Made by a program: the position numbers and the translations under genes. From assembly GCF_018128545.1 (NCBI RefSeq), contig NZ_JAGSND010000009.1, positions 1-64,000 on the forward strand: DNA of 64,000 nt, read 5' to 3'. The notes below the pieces were generated by a model. That model worked only from the letters and a program-made list of their open reading frames with translations. It ran no database searches and was not told the DNA's origin. Position 1 is the stretch's first letter. Every line of letters begins with the position of its first letter. The stretch is from Sinanaerobacter chloroacetimidivorans. GTDB taxonomy: Bacteria > Bacillota > Clostridia > Peptostreptococcales > Anaerovoracaceae. Shown one piece after another: positions 27,007-34,964 of this stretch.

Positions 27007-30000
27007 ATGGTGGCTTTTTTTAATGGGAAAAAGAGATCAAGAATTCTACTGGTAAGTATATTGATTTTAACCTTGATAGCTACGTACTCAGTACCGATGT
27101 CAGTATTTGCTGCAGCACCTGCCACAGGAAGTGCAAGTCAAATCGTCAGCAACGGAAGCTCCCAATCTTTTGATAGTGGAGCAGTTACAATCAGCAAAAC
27201 GATTACAGGTACTGCAATTGAAAATGAATTCGATATTACTTTGAAAGTAGTCACAAAAAGTAAAATCGAAACCCAGACAACTTCCAAAGTAAATGTTGCT
27301 ATCGTTATGGATGTTTCGGGAAGCATGAGTGGAGAGCGTTTAAATAATGCAAAGAAAGCAGCAAAAGCTCTTGTTGCAGAAATCTTAAGAGATTCGGAGA
27401 ATAAAGTAGGACTTGTATCATTTCAACAAACAGCAACAAGAGTGCAAGAATTAACAAACGAAAAGTCTCAGCTTAATGGAAGCAATGACACTGGCGCTGG
27501 CGGCGGTAAGATAGGAAATTTAAGTGCAGGCGGCGGAACCAACATTCAGGATGGAATCCGCAAAGCACAAGATATGCTTAGCGGAGCATCCGGGAAGAAA
27601 TATATCGTTCTTCTTAGTGACGGAGAACCCACCTATAGTTATAAAGGAACTGCTACCGCAAGCAATAACGGAGAGATCATAAATTATAGCGGTGTTACTG
27701 CACCGAATTTTAAAATAACAGATTTTAATTATACTAGTAGTTTAAGAGGAAGCGGGGGTGATTATAGTCTATACTATTATATACCTCTTTGGGGTTGGGA
27801 AGATGAACGTTATTCTATAGGCAGTAAAACTGTAAGTGATAATGGTGTTCCAACAATCTCCCAAGCATTGATGGCGAAAGGCTCGGGCATAGAGGTTTAT
27901 TCTATCGGATGTGATGTGGGCAGCAATGCAAGCGCTCAATTTACACTTCGAAATGTTGCGTCAGATGCAAATCATTATCAATCAGTTAGCAATAATAATT
28001 TGACTACCGTGTTCCAGAGAATCAGTCAAAATATCCTGATTAAAACACAAGCATGGTATGTATCTGATCCAATGGGCTCATTTATCCAGCTAAAAGATTT
28101 CGTACCCTCAAATGGTGCAGTGACAAGCGGCGGAGGGATCTACTGGGATTTAAAATCGAATGCCGTAACTCCGGTAGAAAGTGATATCGTAAATGGTGTA
28201 CCGACAAAGTATACCTATACGCTGAATTATAAAGTGAAATTGAATACTGATGCCGATGGCTTTGTACCTGAAACACCGTATGAAACAAACGGAACAACGA
28301 CTTTGGCCTATACAATCGGCAATGAAGCAACGGAACTTTTACAATTAAGAAGTGCCAATTTCGTTGTACCTAAAGTAAAAGGTCAGCTGCCAAGCTTTAA
28401 TGTTACAGTAAAATATTACACGGTTGATAACAATAACGTAAGGACCTACCTCAATGATAAAGATTACTCCTTGGGACTCATACAAAAGGGTACCACGTTT
28501 GTATCAGCAGCCGATTCTGAAAGAAATAGATACTACAATACTGGCGCTATTCTAGCTGAAAATTATTATGAAGGCGTAATCGTTAATCCGACAAATACGG
28601 TATCCAGTACAAATAATGTAATTGAAGTTAATTATCAGGCAAAGTTAAAAATGCCTTATCAAGTAAACTACTACAATAATTCAGTGAGTGGTACACCGAT
28701 AGGCACAACTACCAGTGCAATGAATTATGTTACAGGTACCAGTATCACCACAATTGGGGAGTTGGAAACACTTTATATGCAGAACGGTTACCGGGTTAAG
28801 AGCGTGAGTCTTCCGTTAATCATCAGCGAAACAGCTTCAAACAATATCATAAATGTTGTATACGAACCTATTCCGAAATATGAATACCGGATTGAGTATT
28901 ACCTTGGAGAAACCCGTCAGGATAACGAAACTGTTACAGGCTCGGCCATAGCTGGCACCTCTATTAGTAATGTTACCATAAAGACTTTCTCTCATTGGAA
29001 TCATAGCGGTACGGATTATGGCAGCCCAGGGGCAACCTCATTAGTGGTTACCTCAAATCCTGCACAAAATGTCATTAAAGTATACTATACCGCTGAAAAC
29101 AAATATCTGTATACTATTGAACACATTGCAGTCGATAGACAGGGCAATGAAACTCTTTTATCAGCAGAAAACGGAACTTCTGAGTATGCAGGAACCATGA
29201 TTGGCAAAAGCACTATAGAGAATAAGGTTTTATCAGATGCTACGATCAAAACCCTTGGTGGATATGAAAATAAAAGATTTTCACACAACGGTTCTATCGA
29301 GTTTAATGATACTGCTTTAGGAGAAAGCTTTACGATCACATCCCAACAAAATGTAGTGAAAATTTACTATCAGGATGCTCCGATTTATGGATATACCGTT
29401 AATTACTTTGATGATGGCGTACAGGTAGCTACCGTTCCTGCCGTTGCCGCAGAAGGGTATTATGACGGAGCAGAATTAGGGGTAGATATCATTGATGTAG
29501 AGCAAAATAAGCCTGCACATCACCATGTAAATGCCATAATGGTGGGAGACACAGCAGCCGGCAGTGCTTTTGCCGTTACCAAAGAAGGTACAGTAATCAA
29601 CGTATATTATGTTGAGGATCAAAAATTTGGATATACGGTTGAGTACTATATTGGTGGGAATATACAGGCTGGTCTGACTTATTCTTCAGGGACGGTCTAT
29701 TATGAAGGAGATGAAATTACTTCGGTAGATCAAGGCAATGGCAAACCTTCTGGGTATCTCGTTGACAGAGTTAACTGGAACGGAGAAGACGGCCAAGGTC
29801 CATTGATTATTTCAAGTAATTCAGATAACGTCATTAGGGTATATTATGAGCCGGCCACTGGCATCTATTATCGCGTTGAGCATTATTTCCAAAATGATGA
29901 TGATTCTTATCCGGCTGCAGCATCAGAAGTGAAAGGTGAAGCGGGTACTACAGGCGCTATCGTATTGGCAGATGATTTTATTCTGGATACGTCCGCTGAA

Positions 30001-31935
30001 TCTGAGTACTATGGTTATCGCTATGTTGTAACGGAAGATTCTGTGACAAGTGCGGCAATAGATGGCAATGGAATTACAAAATTAAAGCTTTATTACGAAC
30101 AGATAAAAGCACCATTAACTATTAAGCATATTTATGACGGAACTGAGGATGAAACCAAGAGAGTAGAGCAGCAGGTCAGAATCGGAAAAGCCGTATATGC
30201 CGGTCAATCTAGATCATATGGATACATTCTCGATGAAATCAGGGAAAATGGAAGTCATTGGGGAGGCGATTCTACACCGACTAGCTATGAAGGTTCAATG
30301 TCTGATGACTTAGAAACAGGCTTAGTAGTAGAATTTATTTATAAAAAGGTTGATTCTGCTATCGTGATTACCAGACACTATGAGAACAAAACAACCGGGA
30401 CAACAGGTCAGGCAATTGAAGATATGGAAACAACCACGGCAGCAATCAATCTTATTGAAGAATCCAAGAGAGTATTTGGAGGCTTGACTTACAAGTTAGT
30501 AAGAGCGACAATAGAATCTACCTTTATCGAGAACATCAGAGTGGAGTTGGGAGATGCTATTGAAGAGTTTACCGCAAATCTAGAAAACGTAAGAGCTCTT
30601 TATAATGCAATGGTAGATACTTTAACTGATGAGGAAAAGGCAGATGCCAAGCAGACTTATGATGAAGCGATCTCACCTACTGCAATACGCTTAGCTGATG
30701 CAGAAACTGCTTTCCAGGCTAAAGATGCCGAATTGATTCAAATCAGGGATAACAGCGTTTCTTCTGAAAAGGCAGCTTTTGAAGCGGCGCAAGCAGCATA
30801 TAACAATGCTGTCAGAACGCTGACACCGGAAGGAATTACAATCACTGCAGAAGAAGCATTGACAATCACCTATGGAGGCATTCTCGAAAAATATGATGAC
30901 GCTATAAAGGCAGCCCTTGATTCAATTGATTCTGCAAAGTCCTCTTCGGAATATGCTGCGGCAGTTGAAGCAATTATTAATTCTGATTTAGCAGTAATAG
31001 CTGCTCAAGCAGAATTTGATAGTGCGGAAGCAGCACTTGATTTAGCCGTTGCACCCGGACCGGATGCAACTCCTGAGGAACAAGCGGCATATGATGCTTT
31101 GGTATCTGCTGTAGATGATGCAAGAGAACAGTTAGAAGCAGCAAAAGATGCAGTAGATACTTCGGAAGCGACTACCACGGATTTAGAGAATGCGAAAGCT
31201 GAACTTGAGTCAATAGAAGAATATAAAACTGACTTTATTGATGCAGAAGATTCTCTGGCAGAAAAAGGATCACTTGCATCTGCGGAATCCAGCTACGAGA
31301 ATGCAAAATCAGCTGCTTGGGATGTCTACGAAGAGTCCCTTAAAGATACTGATGAATATAAAGAAAAAACAGAAGCTCAAGAGGCTCATAACCAAGCATT
31401 AAAGAATGCGCAGGATGCTTATGATGCTGCAATTCGTGAACTTGTAAAAGAAAAAGATGGCGGAGCTCAGATGGTAGCCGATCTTGAGGCGGCAGAAGCG
31501 GCTCTAAGGGACGCACAGGAAGATCTTCAGGATGCCATTGAAAGGTCACAAGTCAAGAACTTTGATCCATCCAAGTTAGATGATATTGCCTTGCTTAGTG
31601 CTTATCTCTTTGATGAAGACATGGATTATGTAGTTGATATTTATTATGAGTATGAAGAAACGAACAATGGCGGCACCGACGATGGCGGCGGCAAAGGCGG
31701 CGGCGGAGGTGGCGGGACACCGATCATCAAAGATGATGAAATCCCGGCAGGTCCAATAGAAATTTTAGATGATGAAACTCCGGCGGCCCCATTGGAAGCT
31801 TTGGACACTGAAGTTCCTGCAGGTCCGCTTCCTAAAACAGGTGGATTGTCATCGATTCTTCTCTATGGTATCGGTACAATGTTAGCCGGCGGAGGAATTG
31901 CTCTTCGCAGAAAAGAGAAGAAAAGCGAAAAATAA
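27007..31935 (+). CDS. Giant LPKTG adhesin with VWA domain and repeats
   Basis: This is a 1642-aa wall-anchored protein. After the signal peptide (MVAFFNGKK, helix to about residue 35) comes a von Willebrand A domain with an intact metal site: DVSGS (Asp102), GGGTN and SDGEP. Residues about 460-1150 hold several MucBP-like repeats of 70-90 residues, each ending in a V-x-Y-Y motif. Residues about 1175-1520 are Ala/Glu/Asp-rich and helical, probably a coiled-coil stalk. A Gly-rich linker and LPKTG (about 1608-1612) end it. The VWA metal site suggests ligand binding at the tip, as in pilus-tip adhesins. It is controlled by riboswitches 3 and/or 4. Confidence 0.92.
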   Translation: MVAFFNGKKRSRILLVSILILTLIATYSVPMSVFAAAPATGSASQIVSNGSSQSFDSGAVTISKTITGTAIENEFDITLKVVTKSKIETQTTSKVNVAIVMDVSGSMSGERLNNAKKAAKALVAEILRDSENKVGLVSFQQTATRVQELTNEKSQLNGSNDTGAGGGKIGNLSAGGGTNIQDGIRKAQDMLSGASGKKYIVLLSDGEPTYSYKGTATASNNGEIINYSGVTAPNFKITDFNYTSSLRGSGGDYSLYYYIPLWGWEDERYSIGSKTVSDNGVPTISQALMAKGSGIEVYSIGCDVGSNASAQFTLRNVASDANHYQSVSNNNLTTVFQRISQNILIKTQAWYVSDPMGSFIQLKDFVPSNGAVTSGGGIYWDLKSNAVTPVESDIVNGVPTKYTYTLNYKVKLNTDADGFVPETPYETNGTTTLAYTIGNEATELLQLRSANFVVPKVKGQLPSFNVTVKYYTVDNNNVRTYLNDKDYSLGLIQKGTTFVSAADSERNRYYNTGAILAENYYEGVIVNPTNTVSSTNNVIEVNYQAKLKMPYQVNYYNNSVSGTPIGTTTSAMNYVTGTSITTIGELETLYMQNGYRVKSVSLPLIISETASNNIINVVYEPIPKYEYRIEYYLGETRQDNETVTGSAIAGTSISNVTIKTFSHWNHSGTDYGSPGATSLVVTSNPAQNVIKVYYTAENKYLYTIEHIAVDRQGNETLLSAENGTSEYAGTMIGKSTIENKVLSDATIKTLGGYENKRFSHNGSIEFNDTALGESFTITSQQNVVKIYYQDAPIYGYTVNYFDDGVQVATVPAVAAEGYYDGAELGVDIIDVEQNKPAHHHVNAIMVGDTAAGSAFAVTKEGTVINVYYVEDQKFGYTVEYYIGGNIQAGLTYSSGTVYYEGDEITSVDQGNGKPSGYLVDRVNWNGEDGQGPLIISSNSDNVIRVYYEPATGIYYRVEHYFQNDDDSYPAAASEVKGEAGTTGAIVLADDFILDTSAESEYYGYRYVVTEDSVTSAAIDGNGITKLKLYYEQIKAPLTIKHIYDGTEDETKRVEQQVRIGKAVYAGQSRSYGYILDEIRENGSHWGGDSTPTSYEGSMSDDLETGLVVEFIYKKVDSAIVITRHYENKTTGTTGQAIEDMETTTAAINLIEESKRVFGGLTYKLVRATIESTFIENIRVELGDAIEEFTANLENVRALYNAMVDTLTDEEKADAKQTYDEAISPTAIRLADAETAFQAKDAELIQIRDNSVSSEKAAFEAAQAAYNNAVRTLTPEGITITAEEALTITYGGILEKYDDAIKAALDSIDSAKSSSEYAAAVEAIINSDLAVIAAQAEFDSAEAALDLAVAPGPDATPEEQAAYDALVSAVDDAREQLEAAKDAVDTSEATTTDLENAKAELESIEEYKTDFIDAEDSLAEKGSLASAESSYENAKSAAWDVYEESLKDTDEYKEKTEAQEAHNQALKNAQDAYDAAIRELVKEKDGGAQMVADLEAAEAALRDAQEDLQDAIERSQVKNFDPSKLDDIALLSAYLFDEDMDYVVDIYYEYEETNNGGTDDGGGKGGGGGGGTPIIKDDEIPAGPIEILDDETPAAPLEALDTEVPAGPLPKTGGLSSILLYGIGTMLAGGGIALRRKEKKSEK

Positions 31936-31969
31936 AATAGCAGAGAATCCTATATCATGCAGTGTTTTT

Positions 31970-32003
31970 CTGGCAGATAAGTTCACTTATCTGCCAGTTT
32001 TTT
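31970..32003 (+). terminator. Strong terminator after the VWA adhesin
   Basis: CTGGCAGATAAGT pairs perfectly with ACTTATCTGCCAG around a 2-nt gap and is followed by TTTTTTG. Confidence 0.85.
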
Positions 32004-32038
32004 GTGGTTTGCACGGCTGGGCGCTGGGCGCAGCCAAA

Positions 32039-32494
32039 TCAATAAACCGGTACACAAATTTCGCACAGATGTTTTTTGACCATGCTGGGAATATAACGTT
32101 CCAGTATCGGCCTTGCGGTATCCATTTGATATCCCTGGTCTGCTAACTCCGGAAAAATTTCGTTCCAGGCTTTCTGGATCTCTTGTGCCGTATGAGCAAG
32201 CGTAAAAACAGCATATCTGCCGCCGGGAAATTCATTTACGCTTGTATCTTCGTCTTTCGTGACAAACTCCCTTGGAATAACGATGCAGGCATCATAACGG
32301 CAATTTTCGGGCAAGGTTGCTGCAGGATCATCCTGGGCAATGCCCAGAATGATTGCGGAATCATGAAGCAGATTCTCTGACATTGCCCAACTCTTTAATC
32401 GTTCCATCAGATCTTTATTATCCGCACCATAAGGGCCAACCTTTCTCATATAGGCGATTCGGTATCCGGGTATCTCTTCAATCTTAAATATCAT
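32039..32494 (-). CDS. GyrI-like / effector-binding domain protein
   Basis: This 151-aa cytoplasmic protein fits the GyrI-like small-molecule-binding fold found at the C-terminus of AraC-type regulators. It begins with the typical I-x-x-I-P-G-x-R-I-A-Y-M-R-K-V-G-P-Y-G pattern. In the middle are GIAQDDP and CRYDACIVIP, and near the end EIFPELADQGYQMDTARPILERY. There is no DNA-binding domain, so it is a stand-alone binder or hydrolase of hydrophobic compounds. The ribosome site is AAAGGAGTAATTGCA. It is a single gene, convergent with the adhesin. Confidence 0.85.
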   Translation of the reverse strand: MIFKIEEIPGYRIAYMRKVGPYGADNKDLMERLKSWAMSENLLHDSAIILGIAQDDPAATLPENCRYDACIVIPREFVTKDEDTSVNEFPGGRYAVFTLAHTAQEIQKAWNEIFPELADQGYQMDTARPILERYIPSMVKKHLCEICVPVY

Positions 32495-32663
32495 TGCAAT
32501 TACTCCTTTATCTGTTTGATACTGCCTGATTATGTTTCATATGCTTGAGGCTAACATGTTATAAAATCAAATTCAATAAAACTTTTAAAAATTAACATGA
32601 ATGTGCAAATCTTCGCATTTATTCTAACAATCGAAAAATAATGGAAAATCTTAGATAAAATTA

Positions 32664-32692
32664 TTGAAATGACATGAAAAATCTGTTATCAT
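32664..32692 (+). promoter_or_regulatory. Likely promoter of the methyltransferase-GH3-HD-GYP operon
   Basis: TTGAAA (32664-32669), a 17-bp spacer and TATCAT (32687-32692) lie 37 bp before the first gene. Confidence 0.55.
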
Positions 32693-32728
32693 GTATACAC
32701 AAAAACGCTATTTTGGAGAACTTTGCGT

Positions 32729-33307
32729 ATGACATACTTATTTTTAGGGTTAGCAGCATTTCCGCTCTTTTTCCTTTACGATATCAACAGCATTATTTTC
32801 AAACGTAAGGTGCTTCAAGGATGTTTTTTTATTGGGATTATGCTATTGATACTATCTACAGGGGGAATGATTGCCGCTTCTTGGAGTCAAATGGAGTTCA
32901 ATGTCTTGAGAATCATATTGTCCGGGATATTAGCCCTGTTTTTTTTTCTCTTGCTCATTTATACTCTTTTTTTTGCCTTACCCTTTCAGGAAACCTATAT
33001 CCAATCCCAGGGGCTTCCCAAAGTGTGTAAAAAGGGAGTTTATGCATTGTGCCGACATCCAGGAGTGTTATGGTTTGCAGGATTTTATCTGTTTCTGGGG
33101 CTTACCTTCATGATGCCATTGCTGCTGGCAGCAGGCATCCTGTTCAGTTTACTAAACTTATTATACGTAATGTTTCAGGATCGATGGACCTTTATGAAAT
33201 CCTTTGAGGATTACGGAGAATATAAAAAGTCAACACCGTTTTTGCTCCCCAATTATGAAAGCATCAAAAGCTGTATTCATACATTGCATGAAGAAAGAAG
33301 GCGATAG
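32729..33307 (+). CDS. Membrane methyltransferase-like protein (ICMT/PEMT family)
   Basis: This 192-aa integral membrane protein has about five hydrophobic helices. The C-terminal half has the family signature of isoprenylcysteine/phospholipid methyltransferases: a CRHPGVLWF motif near residue 110 and a later F-x-x-Y-x-x-Y-K-K-x-T-P segment. These enzymes methylate lipids or small membrane-soluble substrates with SAM; the substrate here is unknown. The ATG at 32729 is preferred over a TTG two codons upstream because GGAG is then 10 bp away. The 3' end contains the ribosome site of the GH3 gene, so translation is coupled. Confidence 0.8.
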   Translation: MTYLFLGLAAFPLFFLYDINSIIFKRKVLQGCFFIGIMLLILSTGGMIAASWSQMEFNVLRIILSGILALFFFLLLIYTLFFALPFQETYIQSQGLPKVCKKGVYALCRHPGVLWFAGFYLFLGLTFMMPLLLAAGILFSLLNLLYVMFQDRWTFMKSFEDYGEYKKSTPFLLPNYESIKSCIHTLHEERRR

Positions 33308-33308
33308 G

Positions 33309-34964
33309 TTGAAATTTGAAGATAAACTGAAAATGCAGCAATATGACCGGCTATGGCAGGAGTATTGCGGTTTTTTGGATTTAGATATCGATTCCTATAT
33401 GCAGATTCAGTATCGCTTGATGCTTGAACAGATTTCCCTTTGGAGTGAAAGTGAATTGGGCAAGCAGATGCTGAAGGGGAAGCAGCCCAAAACCATTGAT
33501 GAATTTCGTAAAAGTGTACCATTAACTACCTATATTGATTATGCAGATGTCCTTCTTCAGAAAAAAGGGGATATGCTGCCGGACCAGCCCATCATCTGGA
33601 TTCAAACTACCTGGGAGGGAGGAAAGCATCCTATAAAGCTGGCTCCTTACACAAAAAGCATGCTGGAGACCTATCGGAATAATGTCCTTGCGTGTCTGAT
33701 GCTTTCCACCAGTACGGAAAAGGGAAAGTTTAATGTTCGTGCTACAGATAAATTTTTATATGCACTGGCTCCTTTACCGTATGCCACGGGATTATTCCCG
33801 CTGGCTCTCAACGATGAAATCAGCATAGAGTTTTTGCCACCTGTAAAGGAGGCAGTGAAAATGTCTTTCGGTGAAAGAAATAAAAAAGGTTTTAAGCTGG
33901 GTCTGAGAAAAGGAATCGATTTTTTCTTCGGATTGGGCAGTGTAGCTTATTATGTCAGCCTCAGTCTGTCATCAATGGGAAGAGATCAATCAAAGGCATC
34001 GGGCAGCTCAACAGGCGGCTCCTCAAAGAGTCTGTTCCGTTATTCTCCGTCGATGCTGTTAAGATTTGCTCTTGCAAAGTATCGCTGCAAGAAAGAAGGC
34101 AGAGATTTAAAACCAAAGGATTTATTCAAATTAAAAGGATTCATGTGCGCCGGTACGGATAACCATTGTTATAAAGATGATCTGGAAGACCTCTGGGGAA
34201 TCAGGCCGATGGAATTGTTTGCAGGTACAGAGCCTTCCTGCATCGGCACGGAGACCTGGACCAGGAACGGGATGTACTTTTTCCCGGATACCTGTTTTTA
34301 TGAATTTATACCGGAAGATGAAATGAATAAAAGCCTGGATGACAGCAGTTATCAGCCGAAGACTTATCTGATGAATGAAGTGGTGCCGGGTGAAAAATAT
34401 GAAATTGCAATTTCAGTTTTAAAAGGCGGTGCATTTGTACGCTATCGAGTGGGAGATGTCTATCGCTGTGTCGGCCTGGAAAGCAGTGAGGATAAGACGA
34501 GAATCCCACGTTTTCAATATGTGGACCGTATTCCGACCATTATTGATATTGCAGGCTTTACCCGTATCTCGGAACATTCTATTCGCAGTGTCGTGGAGTT
34601 ATCAGGCCTGGCAATAGAAAACTGGATTGCGGTAAAGGAATACAATAAAAATAATCGGCCTCTGCTGCACATGTATGTGGAGATGAACCTGGAATCCCTG
34701 GTCAGCAGTGCCATCAGCAAGGAAATTTTAAGGGAACATCTCGGCGTTTATTTCAAATATGTAGATCACGACTATAAGGATTTAAAACACATTTTGGGTA
34801 TGGATCCTCTGGAAATCACCATCCTGAAATGTGGAACCTTTGAAGAGTATAAAAGGCAGACGGGGAAAACATTAAGACATATCAACCCATCCTCCTATGA
34901 GATCATGGAGCTTTTGAGAATTGAACAACAGGATTTCAGGGTAACCCGAGGAAGAGGTGTTTAA
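33309..34964 (+). CDS. GH3-family acyl-adenylating enzyme
   Basis: GH3 enzymes adenylate carboxylic acids and couple them to amino acids; they are best known from plant hormone control. The 551-aa protein opens with a typical GH3 N-terminus (LWQEYCGFLDLDIDSYM). It contains LTTYIDYADVL, WIQTTWEGGKHPIKL (the nucleotide-binding region, where many GH3 proteins have a TSGTT-like loop) and YEIAISVLKGGAFVRYRVGDVYR (the adenylate-forming core with RYRxGD). The TTG at 33309 is chosen because AAGAAGG lies 7 bp upstream and the protein then begins KFEDKL; ATG 33288 is the alternative. Substrate and product are unknown. The stop overlaps the HD-GYP start. Confidence 0.85.
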   Translation: MKFEDKLKMQQYDRLWQEYCGFLDLDIDSYMQIQYRLMLEQISLWSESELGKQMLKGKQPKTIDEFRKSVPLTTYIDYADVLLQKKGDMLPDQPIIWIQTTWEGGKHPIKLAPYTKSMLETYRNNVLACLMLSTSTEKGKFNVRATDKFLYALAPLPYATGLFPLALNDEISIEFLPPVKEAVKMSFGERNKKGFKLGLRKGIDFFFGLGSVAYYVSLSLSSMGRDQSKASGSSTGGSSKSLFRYSPSMLLRFALAKYRCKKEGRDLKPKDLFKLKGFMCAGTDNHCYKDDLEDLWGIRPMELFAGTEPSCIGTETWTRNGMYFFPDTCFYEFIPEDEMNKSLDDSSYQPKTYLMNEVVPGEKYEIAISVLKGGAFVRYRVGDVYRCVGLESSEDKTRIPRFQYVDRIPTIIDIAGFTRISEHSIRSVVELSGLAIENWIAVKEYNKNNRPLLHMYVEMNLESLVSSAISKEILREHLGVYFKYVDHDYKDLKHILGMDPLEITILKCGTFEEYKRQTGKTLRHINPSSYEIMELLRIEQQDFRVTRGRGV

